Below are positions 27,149 to 36,742 of a stretch of 42,116 nucleotides of DNA, piece after piece. Made by a program: the position numbers and the translations under genes. Where the stretch lies: the NCBI GenBank assembly GCA_903900975.1, contig CAIUPE010000111.1, positions 1 to 42,116 on the forward strand, written 5' to 3'. Positions within the stretch are counted from its first letter, which is position 1; every line of letters begins with the position of its first letter. The notes under the pieces are model-generated. The model searched no databases and had not been told where the DNA came from. It saw only the letters and a list, made by a program, of their open reading frames with translations. This stretch comes from an uncultured Hyphomicrobiales bacterium. Its GTDB lineage: Bacteria > Pseudomonadota > Alphaproteobacteria > Rhizobiales > Beijerinckiaceae.

Positions 27149-29050
27149 TTAATTATCGGCTGAAACCGCTTCCGGGGTCAAGATTTCACCCGTATCCTCA
27201 AGCGTTTGCCGTGCCTCAGCCACCTGGCGCTGACGTTGCCAGAGATTGGCATAAATGCCCTTGGCGTCGAGCAATTCATGATGGCGTCCACGTTCCGCAA
27301 TTTTGCCCTTCTCCAGCACCAGAATTTCATCGGCATTGATGATGGTAGAGAGACGATGCGCAATCACAAGCGTGGTGCGCCCTTGCGAAATTGTATCCAG
27401 CGCATTCTGAATTTCACGCTCGGTGAAGCTATCGAGCGCCGAGGTGGCCTCATCCAGCACCAGAATCGGCGGCGATTTCAAAATCGTCCGCGCAATGGCA
27501 ACACGCTGCTTCTCGCCGCCCGAGAGTTTCAAGCCACGCTCGCCAACGCTGGTCTCGTACCCATCCGGCAGGGATTTAATGAACTTGTCGATTTGGGCGA
27601 ACTTGGCTGCCTCTTCAATTTCCTCAGGCGATGCATCCCAGCGGCCATAGCGGATATTATAAAGAATAGTGTCGTTAAACAGCACCGTATCCTGCGGCAC
27701 CATGCCAATAGCGGCGCGCAGTGAGGTTTGCTTCACCTCGCTAATGTTTTGGCCATCGATCAGAATGCGCCCCGATTGCGGCTCATAGAACCGGAACAAT
27801 AGCCGCGAAAGCGTCGATTTACCGCCCCCCGACGCGCCCACAATTGCCACCGTCTTGCCAGCTGGAACGGTAAAGCTGATCCCATCCAAAATCTTGCGCT
27901 GCGGCGTGTAGGAAAACTGCACATTCTCAAACACCACCTCGCCATTGCTGATTTGCAGCGGCTTGGCACCCGGATGATCGGCAATCTCGGGTTCCTGATC
28001 CAGCACATCGAACATCTGGTCGATATCGATGATCGCCTGTTTGATTTCGCGATACACCATGCCCATGAAGTTCAGCGGCTGATAAAGCTGCAGCAGCATG
28101 GCGTTGACGAGCACGAAATCGCCGATCGTGTGGCGCCCTTGGCGGATGCCATCCACCACCAGCACCATGCAGAGCGTCAGACCGCCCGTGAAAATCACCG
28201 CCTGTCCGGCGTTCAGCACCGCCAGCGAGATATAGGCTTTGACGCTGGCGCGCTCAAAACGCTCCATCGCTTTGTCATATCGCGAGGCTTCGCGCGCCTC
28301 GGAGCCGAAATATTTCACCGTCTCGAAATTTAACAGACTGTCGACGGCCTTGCCGCTCGCATCCGTATCGCTCTCATTCATCGAGCGACGGATATTGATG
28401 CGCCATTCGGTCGCCTTGGTGGTGAACACCATATAAGCAACGATCATGAGGATGGTGATGATCGCATAGCGCCAATCGAACTCGTACAAAAGCACGGCGA
28501 GGATCATGATAAATTCGATGATCGTCGGAAACAGCGTTAGCATCGTCATACGCACGATGGATTCAATGCCCGCCCGCCCACGCTCCAAAACGCGCGTTAG
28601 CCCGCCCGTCTTGCGCTCAAGGTGAAAGCGCAACGACAGACGATGCATATGCTCGAAGGTCTCATTCGCCAGCCTGCGGACGGAATGCATCGCCACCGCC
28701 GCAAACAGCGCGTCGCGCACCTGCGTCAAAAGCGCCATCAAGGCGCGGGTAAACCCGTAAATCAGCGTCAAAACAACGGGAATGCTGATCAGCCACCAAT
28801 CCGATTGTCCGGAAATAAGCGAAGGTGCCAGCGCATCGGTCGCCCATTTGAAGGTATAAGGCACGGCGATGGTCACCAGCTTGGCGAGCACCAGCATCAA
28901 GGTTGCCCAGATGATCCGCATTCTGAGATCAGCGCGATCTTCCGGCCAGAGATAGGGCCAAAAACCACTCACCGTACGCCACATTGAGGCATTTCCGCGC
29001 GACGATGCGGCAGGCGGGGCAGATCGACCACGAGACATAGAACGCGCCAT
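27149..29050 (-). CDS. Atm1/HMT1-type ABC exporter
   Basis: A 633-residue half-transporter with an N-terminal six-helix membrane domain (about residues 45-340) fused to an ATPase (about 370-600). The loop [13 protein letters not shown] is the Atm1/HMT1 signature. The ATPase has Walker [10 protein letters not shown], signature LSGGEKQR, Walker [13 protein letters not shown] and the His of VIAHRLST. The family exports glutathione-linked sulfur or metal conjugates in mitochondria and alphaproteobacteria and is tied to iron-sulfur homeostasis or metal detoxification. It works as a homodimer. GGGAA precedes the ATG. A terminator-like hairpin lies between it and the LysM gene upstream. Confidence 0.92.
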   Translation of the reverse strand: MARSMSRGRSAPPAASSRGNASMWRTVSGFWPYLWPEDRADLRMRIIWATLMLVLAKLVTIAVPYTFKWATDALAPSLISGQSDWWLISIPVVLTLIYGFTRALMALLTQVRDALFAAVAMHSVRRLANETFEHMHRLSLRFHLERKTGGLTRVLERGRAGIESIVRMTMLTLFPTIIEFIMILAVLLYEFDWRYAIITILMIVAYMVFTTKATEWRINIRRSMNESDTDASGKAVDSLLNFETVKYFGSEAREASRYDKAMERFERASVKAYISLAVLNAGQAVIFTGGLTLCMVLVVDGIRQGRHTIGDFVLVNAMLLQLYQPLNFMGMVYREIKQAIIDIDQMFDVLDQEPEIADHPGAKPLQISNGEVVFENVQFSYTPQRKILDGISFTVPAGKTVAIVGASGGGKSTLSRLLFRFYEPQSGRILIDGQNISEVKQTSLRAAIGMVPQDTVLFNDTILYNIRYGRWDASPEEIEEAAKFAQIDKFIKSLPDGYETSVGERGLKLSGGEKQRVAIARTILKSPPILVLDEATSALDSFTEREIQNALDTISQGRTTLVIAHRLSTIINADEILVLEKGKIAERGRHHELLDAKGIYANLWQRQRQVAEARQTLEDTGEILTPEAVSADN

Positions 29051-29072
29051 TAAAGTTCCCGATCATACAACG

Positions 29073-29112
29073 ACAAAACAGAGCGGGACGAACAGCTCGG
29101 CTCGCCCCGCTC
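29073..29112 (-). terminator. Possible terminator after the LysM gene
   Basis: The arms GAGCGGG (29081-29087) and CCCGCTC (29106-29112) enclose an 18-base loop that can partly pair. On the minus strand the stem is followed by TGTTTTG. It stands between the LysM-protein stop at 29184 and the Atm1 start at 29050, so it would end the LysM transcript. The short, broken T-tract makes it moderate. Confidence 0.55.
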
Positions 29113-29183
29113 CCAAACAGATGCGTCAGACCGGCAAAAGGTTCAAGCCAAAAGCCGCCTTTTTCCCGCCACCTCAGGTAGTT

Positions 29184-30299
29184 TTAAGGAGTCAATTTCG
29201 GCAAGACAAAGATTTGTCCTGGATAAATCAAATCCGGATCGCGGATTTGCTCCTGATTGGCTCTGTGAATTTCCGTGTACCGGTAACCGGAGCCATAGGT
29301 CTTGCGGCTGATCCGCCACAGGCTATCGCCGCGAATGACGGTGGCCGTTTCAATCGAATCAATAACCACGGCGCCCGTGCTTTTGCCGGTCTCGGCCATC
29401 GTGACGGGAGCAGAAGCGGAAGCAGCAGGGGTTGCTTGCGCCCCATCACCAACTTTCGACACGAAGTCAAAATTCACTTCCGCCCGGGAAAGTACCTTGC
29501 CGGTCGCGGTAGCAACATCATCGGCCCGAACTTTATATTGGCCTGGCACAACACCTTTGGCGATTTTCAGGGACCATGCCGAATCGGGCCCGACATCGGC
29601 CTGTGCCAGATAGGTATCGTTCAAATAAAGGCGAACAGAAGCTCCGGGGGCCGCCTTGCCCGCGGCATACAATGTGCCGCTATCCTCAGCCTCGACGACA
29701 GTGATCGCAACAACGGCGCGTCCGGCTTCGAGATCAGGCGTTTTGCTCACTTGCGCGGCGGTGGACTGCGCCGATGTGGCCGTCGGCTGGTCGGTTACGA
29801 CCGGCGTCAAAAGTTGCGTGGGCTCGCCGGCCTCCGTCTTCGCCACGAGCAAGGGCGCCGACTTATTCTCCGGCACATCGACGGCCACATTCTGCGTTGA
29901 ATTCAGAATTTTGCCATCGGCCAATTTCATAGCGAGCGTCAAATTATGCTGCCCGGGCTTCAATATGGGCGGAACCATCGCAAACTGACCGCTTTCGGCC
30001 ACTTTAGCCGTATCAAAAGGCTTTCCGCCATCGAGCAGGGTGACGATCGATCCAGGCTCCCCACGTCCCCCGACGACCACCTCACCCGTTGGCTCGACAC
30101 GCACAATGTCGAAACTTGGTGGTACAATCGCCACCTTCTGTTCCGCCGTTGCAGGTGCAGAAGTGGCAGGAGGAATAACCGCTTCCGACTGCTGTGCTGC
30201 AGTGTCACCGGACGCAACGGGGCGGGATGACCAACGAGCATAGGCAACAATTCCGATCAGCACGAGAGCCGCCAGACCGGCCAGAAGCCAATTTCTCAT
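29184..30299 (-). CDS. LysM-domain cell-envelope protein with N-terminal anchor
   Basis: A 371-residue protein with one N-terminal hydrophobic helix (WLLAGLAALVLIGIVAYA, residues 3-20), a long Ala/Pro/Val-rich region with repeated Ig-like segments, and a C-terminal LysM domain of about 50 residues: VIRGDSLWRISRKTYGSGYRYT then DPDLIYPGQIFVLP. LysM domains bind peptidoglycan. The form resembles the alphaproteobacterial envelope proteins that carry Ig-like repeats ahead of LysM. GAGGTG lies about seven bases before the ATG at 30299; the upstream open frame is not plausible. It is divergent from the LOG-family gene. The exact role is unknown. Confidence 0.87.
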   Translation of the reverse strand: MRNWLLAGLAALVLIGIVAYARWSSRPVASGDTAAQQSEAVIPPATSAPATAEQKVAIVPPSFDIVRVEPTGEVVVGGRGEPGSIVTLLDGGKPFDTAKVAESGQFAMVPPILKPGQHNLTLAMKLADGKILNSTQNVAVDVPENKSAPLLVAKTEAGEPTQLLTPVVTDQPTATSAQSTAAQVSKTPDLEAGRAVVAITVVEAEDSGTLYAAGKAAPGASVRLYLNDTYLAQADVGPDSAWSLKIAKGVVPGQYKVRADDVATATGKVLSRAEVNFDFVSKVGDGAQATPAASASAPVTMAETGKSTGAVVIDSIETATVIRGDSLWRISRKTYGSGYRYTEIHRANQEQIRDPDLIYPGQIFVLPKLTP

Positions 30300-30416
30300 C
30301 AACACCACCTCATTGCCGCGCCTAATGCCGTATACTGAACCATGAATCGGAACGAATGGCCAGACGGAAGCGCTCCCTTGCTTGACGGGTGCGCTTTGGC
30401 AATGCGACAAAACATC

Positions 30417-31016
30417 ATGAGCAAACTATCATCCCTTTGTGTTTATTGCGGTTCCGGCAACGGAAATGACCCGGCTTTTTTAAAAGCAGCTGCCGATCTT
30501 GGCCAAGCTATGGCCGAAGCGGGAATTCGGCTCGTTTATGGCGGCGGCAATACTGGCTTGATGGGCACCGTCGCCCGCGCAGTCCTCGCCAATGGCGGAC
30601 AGGTGACGGGCATCATTCCCGAATTCCTGAAAGATCGTGAAGTGATGCTGCAGGGCGCCGACGATATGATTGTTGTGCCTGATATGCATACCCGCAAACA
30701 ATTGATGTTTGATCGCGCCGATGCATTTGTTGCCCTTCCAGGCGGCGTCGGCACGTTGGAGGAAGTGGTCGAACAATTAACCTGGTCGCAACTCGGCCAG
30801 CACTCGAAGCCGATTTTGATCGCCGATATCAATGGCTTCTGGAAACCGCTGCTGTCGTTGTTCGAGCATATGCGCGAGACCGAATTTATTCGCAATGGCT
30901 TTGCTGTCCATTATCTCGTCGCCGAAAGGGCCGAAGATATTTTGCCGTTGCTCGCCGATGCCACCCACGAGCGGGCCGATGAGGCCGAGCCAGGGTCAAT
31001 TCTTAAAAAGCTCTAG
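30417..31016 (+). CDS. LOG-family phosphoribohydrolase
   Basis: A 199-residue protein of the LOG family (cytokinin riboside 5'-monophosphate phosphoribohydrolase type), which splits nucleoside monophosphates into base and ribose 5-phosphate. The Rossmann-like site shows LCVYCGSGNG, LVYGGGNTGLMG and the signature LPGGVGTLEEVVE. The start is set at the ATG just before SKLSSLCVYCG, though in-frame ATGs at 30402 and 30342 are possible and none has a strong Shine-Dalgarno. In bacteria these enzymes act in nucleotide turnover, and a cytokinin role is unproven here. Confidence 0.9.
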   Translation: MSKLSSLCVYCGSGNGNDPAFLKAAADLGQAMAEAGIRLVYGGGNTGLMGTVARAVLANGGQVTGIIPEFLKDREVMLQGADDMIVVPDMHTRKQLMFDRADAFVALPGGVGTLEEVVEQLTWSQLGQHSKPILIADINGFWKPLLSLFEHMRETEFIRNGFAVHYLVAERAEDILPLLADATHERADEAEPGSILKKL

Positions 31017-31135
31017 AAGTCTGCCGTAGCCTTACGCCACCTGCAAGGCACCGTTTGCACAAATGGGGCTTTAAGCGAGGCAGGTTTCACCCTATTTCTC
31101 TGCCATCACATCGGCTTTCTCAGATAGGATACATC

Positions 31136-32056
31136 ATGTCGATCCGTCCCGTTCGTCACATCTCCGGCACCACGCCCCATCGGGAAGGCGCTGGCGTCAA
31201 TTTACAGCGCGTGTTCGGCTTCGGTGATCCGAGCCTGACCGATCCGTTTCTGATGATGGATGATTTCCGCAATGACCGGCCGGAAAACTATCTGAAGGGT
31301 TTCCCTTGGCACCCGCATCGCGGTATCGAGACGATCACTTATGTGCTTGCGGGCACCGTCGAGCATGGCGATAGCCTCGGCAATCGCGGCACGCTGGGTG
31401 CTGGGGATGTGCAATGGATGACAGCGGGCTCCGGCATTATGCATCAGGAAATGCCGAAAGGTGACGCGCTAGGCCGGATGCACGGCTTCCAGCTTTGGGC
31501 CAATCTGCCCTCAAACCTCAAAATGACGACGCCGCGCTACCAAGATGTCGGCTCGAAAGAAATTCCGGAAATTCTGGAAGATGACGGCACCCGCGTGCGC
31601 GTGGTCGTCGGCTCTTTCTGGGGCAAAACGGGGCCTGTGGATGGCATCGCAGCCGATCCGCAATATCTTGATATTTACGTGCCACCGGGCAAGCGTAAAG
31701 TGTTTCCGGTCGATACTTACCGGTCTGCTTTCGCCTATATTTTTGAAGGCTCAGCGACCTTCCGCGATGCGTCAAAGCCCTTTGGCGTTCTCGTTGAAAA
31801 AGAAGTAGCAGGCGAGGAAATCCACCTCCGCGACATGAGCGGCAACCGGACGCTCGTGGTGTTCGACACCGGCGACGAAGTGGTCGTGCAAGCGGGCGAA
31901 CACGGCGTGCGCTTCTTGCTGATCTCGGGCGCACCGATCCGCGAGCCGGTGGCGTGGCACGGGCCGATCGTGATGAACACGCGCGAGGAGCTCATCACCG
32001 CTGTGAATGAGTTGCAGGCAGGCACCTTTATTAAAGAAGGTGTTCGGACGAGCTAA
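31136..32056 (+). CDS. Pirin-family bicupin protein
   Basis: A 306-residue pirin. The metal-binding residues in the N-terminal cupin are visible in FPWHPHRGIETITYVLAGTVEH, with three His and the Glu that follows in the family, and the block GDVQWMTAGSGIMHQEMP completes the site. A second cupin follows from about residue 180. Some bacterial pirins are quercetin dioxygenases; others have no known activity. The ATG at 31136 has AGGAT five bases upstream. It is a single-gene unit, with a hairpin terminator after the stop, shared with the opposite-strand hicB end. Confidence 0.92.
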   Translation: MSIRPVRHISGTTPHREGAGVNLQRVFGFGDPSLTDPFLMMDDFRNDRPENYLKGFPWHPHRGIETITYVLAGTVEHGDSLGNRGTLGAGDVQWMTAGSGIMHQEMPKGDALGRMHGFQLWANLPSNLKMTTPRYQDVGSKEIPEILEDDGTRVRVVVGSFWGKTGPVDGIAADPQYLDIYVPPGKRKVFPVDTYRSAFAYIFEGSATFRDASKPFGVLVEKEVAGEEIHLRDMSGNRTLVVFDTGDEVVVQAGEHGVRFLLISGAPIREPVAWHGPIVMNTREELITAVNELQAGTFIKEGVRTS

Positions 32057-32066
32057 CAAATAAGAG

Positions 32067-32100
32067 GGAGCCGGCCTAATTGTTCAGGCCGGTTCCTTTA
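32067..32100 (+). terminator. Hairpin terminator between pirin and hicB
   Basis: A stem of 11 pairs (GGAGCCGGCCT with AGGCCGGTTCC, one G-T pair, loop of 8) begins 10 bases after the pirin stop and is followed by TTT. The hicB stop codon lies within it, and on the minus strand the tail reads CTCTTATTT. It probably terminates both converging transcripts. Confidence 0.75.
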
Positions 32101-32434
32101 AAAGCCGAGACGCCGCAGCGTCAAGAATTTCGGCACCCCACTCATTCATGCTCTGCCCCGACAGTTTAGCTGCAAGCGCCGCGCGGGCATGAATGGCAGG
32201 CGTTACCCGCAACATCAAATTACCGGAATAAGGCCTATCGGGAGACTTTCCGGCCTTGGCACAGGTGGCGAGATAATCATCCACCGCCTCGTGAAACGCC
32301 TTTTTCAGCCCCTTAACGCTATCGGCATGAAAGCCGACAACATCATCAATATTGGCGATCTGGCCGACAAAAAGCTCGTCATCGGCATCAAACTCAACGC
32401 GCGCCATATAGGATTTATAACTCAGGATACTCAT
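32084..32434 (-). CDS. hicB: HicB-family antitoxin
   Basis: A 116-residue antitoxin of a type II HicAB system. The N-terminal partly degraded RNase H fold has YMARVEFDADDELFVGQIANI and VVGFHADSV, which is the HicB signature. The C-terminal 45 residues (LMLRVTPAIHARAALAAKLSGQSMNEWGAEI) form a ribbon-helix-helix DNA-binding domain. It would neutralise HicA and, with it, repress the operon. It overlaps the hicA stop by four bases (ATGA) and has AGGAG seven bases before its ATG. The system may be intact. The palindrome upstream of hicA is the likely operator. Confidence 0.92.
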   Translation of the reverse strand: MSILSYKSYMARVEFDADDELFVGQIANIDDVVGFHADSVKGLKKAFHEAVDDYLATCAKAGKSPDRPYSGNLMLRVTPAIHARAALAAKLSGQSMNEWGAEILDAAASRLLKEPA

Positions 32435-32703
32435 GGCTTCACTCCTATCCGTGCCAGATAGTCTCTGGCATCACGGACCTGATAACGCTTGGCTTCTTTA
32501 ACCGGATGCGGACGATGAAACATCGCGATCATACCGTTCTTCTCGAAACAAACACGCGACCCCGCCCCCTCAATCACCCGACAGCCCGATGCGATCAAAA
32601 GCGCCTCAATATCGTCCCATTCAAGCGACGATGGCGTTGGTGACAGAAACAGAGCGGCAAGCGTCTTGCGATGGTGCGCATAAGTCCTGAATACTAACCA
32701 CAC
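32431..32703 (-). CDS. hicA: HicA-family toxin
   Basis: A 90-residue mRNA interferase of the HicA family when started at the GTG at 32703; a TTG at 32724 lies inside a perfect palindrome and is less likely. Landmarks are KTLAALFLSPTPSSLEWDDIEALL, then GSRVCFEKNG and FHRPHPVKEAKRYQV, the double-stranded RNA-binding-like fold. The residue often catalytic in the GSHxxF motif of the shorter HicA class is Arg here (GSRV); this branch instead conserves FHRPHP. The gene precedes hicB in the usual toxin-first order. No Shine-Dalgarno is visible, so low translation or a leaderless message is possible. An inactive copy cannot be excluded. Confidence 0.87.
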   Translation of the reverse strand: MWLVFRTYAHHRKTLAALFLSPTPSSLEWDDIEALLIASGCRVIEGAGSRVCFEKNGMIAMFHRPHPVKEAKRYQVRDARDYLARIGVKP

Positions 32704-32712
32704 GATGCAAAA

Positions 32713-32739
32713 ATATGCAATCAAAAAATGATTGCATAT
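32713..32739. promoter_or_regulatory. Perfect palindrome upstream of hicA; operator or cimA terminator
   Basis: An 11-base perfect inverted repeat (ATATGCAATCA with TGATTGCATAT, spacer AAAAA) fills most of the 40-base gap between the end of cimA and hicA. Two readings are possible. As a DNA site it suits repression by the HicB ribbon-helix-helix domain. As RNA on the minus strand it is a hairpin followed by TTTT, which could terminate cimA. The weak AT-rich stem and the position right before hicA favour the first. Confidence 0.6.
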
Positions 32740-32743
32740 GAAA

Positions 32744-34336
32744 TCACACCACCGCCCCGCTTCGCACGAGCTTGTAGGTTATCGAGTCAATCAGCGCTTG
32801 GAACGAAGCGTCAATGATGTTGCCGCTGACGCCTACGGTGGTCCAGCGTTCGCCGGTTTCGTCCGAGGTTTCGATCAGTACGCGGGTTACCGCGTCCGAT
32901 CCGCCTTGGAAAATCCGGACCTTATAATCCACAAGCTCGAGATCCTTGATATAGGTCTGGTATTTGCCCAGATCCTTGCGCAGCGCCAAATCAAGCGCGT
33001 TGACGGGACCATTGCCCTCCGCAGCCGAAATCAGCGTTTCGCCATCCACATCTACTTTTACAAAGGCCTCGGCGATGGTCTCTTCGCTGCCATCGTTTGA
33101 AAAGCGGCGTTCTACATTCACGCTGAAACGCTGGATATGGAAAAACTCGGGCACCTCTCCCAAAATGCGCTGCGCCAGCAAAAAGAAGCTCGCATCGGCG
33201 CCTTCATAGGAATAGCCTAACCCTTCGCGCTCCTTCACCTCGTCGAGCAGACGCGAGATGCGGTGATCGTCTTTTTTCACCTCGATCCCGAGTCGTTCCA
33301 ACTCAGCCAAAATGTTGGAACGCCCGGCCTGATCCGACACCAAAACCTTGCGGTGATTGCCTACGCTTTCAGGCACCACATGTTCGTAGGTGCGCGGGTC
33401 TTTCATGACAGCCGACGCGTGAATACCCGCCTTCGTCGCAAAGGCCGAAGCGCCAACATAAGGCGCATGACGGTTAGGCGAGCGGTTCAAAATTTCATCC
33501 AAAGCGCGCGATACTTGGGTTAGCGTTTTTAACGCTTCATCCGACACGCCGATGGAAACCATCGAGGCGAACTCGCTCTTCAGTTTCAAAGTCGGCACGA
33601 TGGTCGCAAGATTGGCATTACCGCAGCGTTCGCCCAAGCCATTGAGCGTACCTTGGATTTGACGCGCACCGGCGCGAACGGCAGCGAGCGAATTAGCCAC
33701 CGCCTGCCCTGTGTCGTCATGCGCATGAATGCCGAGATGCGAGCCCGGAATATGCTTGGCAACTTCGCCAACAATCCGCTCAATTTCATGCGGCAGCGTG
33801 CCGCCATTGGTATCGCACAACACCACCCAGCGTGCGCCCGCGTCATAAGCCGCTTTGGCAACCTCAAGCGCATAGGTCGGATTAGCCTTGTAGCCATCAA
33901 AAAAATGCTCGCAATCAAGCAGCGTCTCGCGGCCTGCTGCAACCGTCGTTGCAACGCTCTCGCGGATTGAATCAAGATTATCTTCCAACGACGCCTCAAG
34001 CGCAACGCGAACCTGATAATCCCATGCCTTGCCAACAAAACAGATCGCATCACTGGATGACGCCAGCAGCCCTGCAATGCCCGGATCATTCGAGATCGAG
34101 CGGCCGATTTTCTTGGTCATACCGAAAGCCGTAAAGCGCGCGTTTTTCGTCCGCTTTTTGCTAAAAAACTCGGTATCCATCGGGTTGGCACCGGGATAGC
34201 CGCCTTCGACATAATCAATGCCAAGTCCATCGAGCATGGTTGCGATATGAACCTTATCATCGAGCGAAAAATCGACGCCCGTGGTCTGCGCGCCATCGCG
34301 AAGGGTGGTGTCGAAAAGATAAAGGCGGTCTGTCAT
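32744..34336 (-). CDS. cimA: Citramalate synthase
   Basis: A 530-residue enzyme of the isopropylmalate-synthase family that joins pyruvate and acetyl-CoA to (R)-citramalate, the first step of threonine-independent isoleucine formation. LFDTTLRDGAQT holds the metal-binding Arg-Asp, and HAHDDTGQAVANSL has the His-x-His-Asp metal site. NGLGERCGNANL and the C-terminal regulatory domain (about residues 400-520) match CimA rather than LeuA. The ATG at 34336 is the start expected from the family. It begins eight bases after the GNAT acetyltransferase gene, so they likely share a message, and ends just before the hicAB palindrome. Confidence 0.93.
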   Translation of the reverse strand: MTDRLYLFDTTLRDGAQTTGVDFSLDDKVHIATMLDGLGIDYVEGGYPGANPMDTEFFSKKRTKNARFTAFGMTKKIGRSISNDPGIAGLLASSSDAICFVGKAWDYQVRVALEASLEDNLDSIRESVATTVAAGRETLLDCEHFFDGYKANPTYALEVAKAAYDAGARWVVLCDTNGGTLPHEIERIVGEVAKHIPGSHLGIHAHDDTGQAVANSLAAVRAGARQIQGTLNGLGERCGNANLATIVPTLKLKSEFASMVSIGVSDEALKTLTQVSRALDEILNRSPNRHAPYVGASAFATKAGIHASAVMKDPRTYEHVVPESVGNHRKVLVSDQAGRSNILAELERLGIEVKKDDHRISRLLDEVKEREGLGYSYEGADASFFLLAQRILGEVPEFFHIQRFSVNVERRFSNDGSEETIAEAFVKVDVDGETLISAAEGNGPVNALDLALRKDLGKYQTYIKDLELVDYKVRIFQGGSDAVTRVLIETSDETGERWTTVGVSGNIIDASFQALIDSITYKLVRSGAVV

Positions 34337-34344
34337 GATCTGGC

Positions 34345-34860
34345 CTATCCTTGGGTCGGCGCGGGCTTGAGGTGTTTGGTCATGGTCGTGTTGGCAAGCC
34401 ACTCATCGCCAATCGAAAGCGTGTTGCGACGCTGCGGCTCATAGCCTCGGGCGGAGAACAAAAGGACAGCCCCATCGCTCGCCTCAACGGTGAGGGCTGC
34501 AACGCCTCGCGCAAGGCTGAGTTTCTCAATTGCATCCACCAAAGTGGTCGCCACCCCGCGACGCGCCACGCCGGGTGCCACGTATAAAAGATCGATCTGA
34601 TCGGTGCCCTTGAGCGAGATAAACCCTGCGGGCAGGCCTTCAAGCGTCGCAACAAGCGTAAGCCCCCCGGCAAGCCGCGCGGCAAAGGCGTTTTCATCGG
34701 CAAAGGCTTCGATCCACGCGTCGATCTGGTTCGGCGAATAATCCTCCGCCGCCAATTGCTCGATACTGGTCCGCACAATACGCAGCAAGATGGCGAGGTC
34801 TTTCGGCAGATAGGGCCTAAGCGCAGGCGCGGACCATTTGGGTGTGGCGGAGAGGATCAT
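34345..34860 (-). CDS. GNAT-family N-acetyltransferase
   Basis: A 171-residue acetyl-CoA-dependent transferase. The core has LYVAPGVARRGVATTLVDAIE, where RRGVAT is the acetyl-CoA pyrophosphate-binding loop, followed by a beta strand (ALTVEAS) and the closing FSARGYEP block typical of the fold. No substrate can be inferred from the sequence. It lies eight bases upstream of cimA on the same strand, so they may be cotranscribed, with no known functional tie. A palindromic repeat lies upstream. Confidence 0.88.
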   Translation of the reverse strand: MILSATPKWSAPALRPYLPKDLAILLRIVRTSIEQLAAEDYSPNQIDAWIEAFADENAFAARLAGGLTLVATLEGLPAGFISLKGTDQIDLLYVAPGVARRGVATTLVDAIEKLSLARGVAALTVEASDGAVLLFSARGYEPQRRNTLSIGDEWLANTTMTKHLKPAPTQG

Positions 34861-34881
34861 AGGGGGCCTCGATCATTTAAT

Positions 34882-34969
34882 CCGTCATTGCGAACGAACC
34901 TGAAGCAACCCAGTTGATGGTGCAGGAAAGGTCTGGATTGCTTCGTCGCAACGCTCCTCGCAAGGACGG
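34882..34969. repeat. Palindromic intergenic repeat, copy 2
   Basis: Starts CCGTCATTGCGAACGAACC and closes TCCTCGCAAGGACGG, with the centre GATGGTGCAGGAAA. It shares both ends and the centre with the repeat at 11580-11699 but is shorter, lacking the middle portion of about 30 bases. It lies between cysS and the GNAT gene, both on the minus strand. Confidence 0.8.
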
Positions 34970-34984
34970 GGAAAGCGTAAGAGC

Positions 34985-36451
34985 TCATCGCTTCACCTCC
35001 CACGCGGTTGTCGGGTCACCGGTGACGGGATCTTTGCCGTCTTTCAACTGAATACCCATCGCGACCAACTCATCACGAATGCGATCCGATTCAGCGAAGT
35101 TTTTGTTACGCCTAGAGTCGAGCCTAGCTTGGATGAGTTCATCGACCTTCGCCTTCACCTCAGGAGCAAGGCCCGCCATTGCCCCATCAGCCTGCGCGTT
35201 TGAAAACCAAGATGTCGTATCAAATCCCAAAAATTCGGCGCAATAAACCAGCTGCTGCGCGTCTTGCGCATTTTGCCGCGCTTTGCGGGCCAGATCCGCC
35301 AAGACCGCGAAGGCTGCCGCCGTGTTTAAATCGTCTTGCAAGGCTTCCAGCAAGCTGGGTTCAATCGGGCCCGCGGTCAAAGCAACCTTGTGACGGCTGG
35401 CCAATTCGGCCCAGCTTTCCAAGCTCTTTTCGACTTCCTCCAGCGCCTTCACGGTAAAATCAATCGGTTGGCGATAATGCGTCTTCAGCATTGCGAGCCG
35501 AAGCACTTGGCCGGACCATTTCCGCCCGCCGAATTTCTCCGTCGCCAGCAACTCATTAATCGTCACAAAATTCCCGAGGCTCTTGGACATTTTCTGCCCT
35601 TCAACCTGCAAGAACCCGTTATGCATCCAAACTTTAGCCATCACATCCTGGCCAAAGGCGCAGCAACTTTGCGCAATCTCGTTTTCATGATGCGGGAACA
35701 CTAGATCGATCCCGCCGCCGTGAATATCGAAGGTCTCGCCTAAATAACGATGGCTCATCGCCGAGCATTCAATATGCCAGCCCGGCCGACCATAGATCGT
35801 AACCTCCGCACTACCCTCGACAAATGCCCCGTTCCAACCAGGCTCGGAGGGTGACGACTCTTTCCAAAGCACGAAATCGGCCGGGTTGCGCTTGTGCACT
35901 TCCACCGCCACGCGAGCGCCTTCGATCTGCTCGTCGAGCTTGCGGTTCGATAGCGCGCCATAGGCTGGCATGGATGCGACCGCAAACAGCACCTCGCGGC
36001 CCTGCTCGCCTTTGGCGATATAGGCATGGCCATTGCCGATCAGCCGATTAATGATACCGACCATTTCTTGGATATTATCGGTCGCACGCGGCTCCACCGT
36101 CGGCGGCAAGCAGCCAAGGGCCGCGACATCGGCATGAAACTGCGCAGCCGTGCTTTCGGTTACCTTCCGGATCGCCTCGTTTAACGGCAAATCAGGGTAA
36201 TCCCGCGCGGCGCGGTCGTTGATCTTGTCATCCACATCCGTGATGTTGCGCACATAGGTGACGTGGCTTTCGCCGTAGAGATGTTTCAACAGCCTAAACA
36301 GCACATCAAACACAATCACCGGCCGCGCATTGCCGATATGGGCGAAATCATACACGGTCGGGCCGCAGACATACATCCGCACTTTCGCCGCATCGATAGG
36401 TGAAAACGGTTCTTTTTTGCGAGTCAGCGTGTTGTAAAGGTTCAGTGACAT
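34985..36451 (-). CDS. cysS: Cysteinyl-tRNA synthetase
   Basis: A 488-residue class I aminoacyl-tRNA synthetase. [15 protein letters not shown] supplies the zinc Cys and the HIGH-type motif (HIGN), [13 protein letters not shown] and [19 protein letters not shown] hold further zinc ligands, and KMSKSLGNF is the KMSKS loop. The length is standard. AGGA lies about seven bases before the ATG. It is divergent from the secreted-protein gene at 36743 and stands as its own unit. Confidence 0.97.
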   Translation of the reverse strand: MSLNLYNTLTRKKEPFSPIDAAKVRMYVCGPTVYDFAHIGNARPVIVFDVLFRLLKHLYGESHVTYVRNITDVDDKINDRAARDYPDLPLNEAIRKVTESTAAQFHADVAALGCLPPTVEPRATDNIQEMVGIINRLIGNGHAYIAKGEQGREVLFAVASMPAYGALSNRKLDEQIEGARVAVEVHKRNPADFVLWKESSPSEPGWNGAFVEGSAEVTIYGRPGWHIECSAMSHRYLGETFDIHGGGIDLVFPHHENEIAQSCCAFGQDVMAKVWMHNGFLQVEGQKMSKSLGNFVTINELLATEKFGGRKWSGQVLRLAMLKTHYRQPIDFTVKALEEVEKSLESWAELASRHKVALTAGPIEPSLLEALQDDLNTAAAFAVLADLARKARQNAQDAQQLVYCAEFLGFDTTSWFSNAQADGAMAGLAPEVKAKVDELIQARLDSRRNKNFAESDRIRDELVAMGIQLKDGKDPVTGDPTTAWEVKR

Positions 36452-36742
36452 CAGGGTTCCTGCCTTAACTGGCTATCGGAAACCTTTGCTCTGTAATCAA
36501 GAGAAAAACGGCCCCGGCCAGCAAAAATGCTAGCTAATAATCTCGCAAATGCAGCGTGCGAAGGGACGGTTCATGCGATCATCATGCCGCCCATCACGCC
36601 CCCCGTCAAGCATGCGATGGCCGCCTTCGCCGTGATTTTTAAGTTGCTCGTCAAATATATGCACGCACAAGTTTTAATTTTAACCAATTTGCAAGGAATG
36701 ATGTAGATTTTCGCGCGATCAGCATTCTTTTGGGCGATTTCA

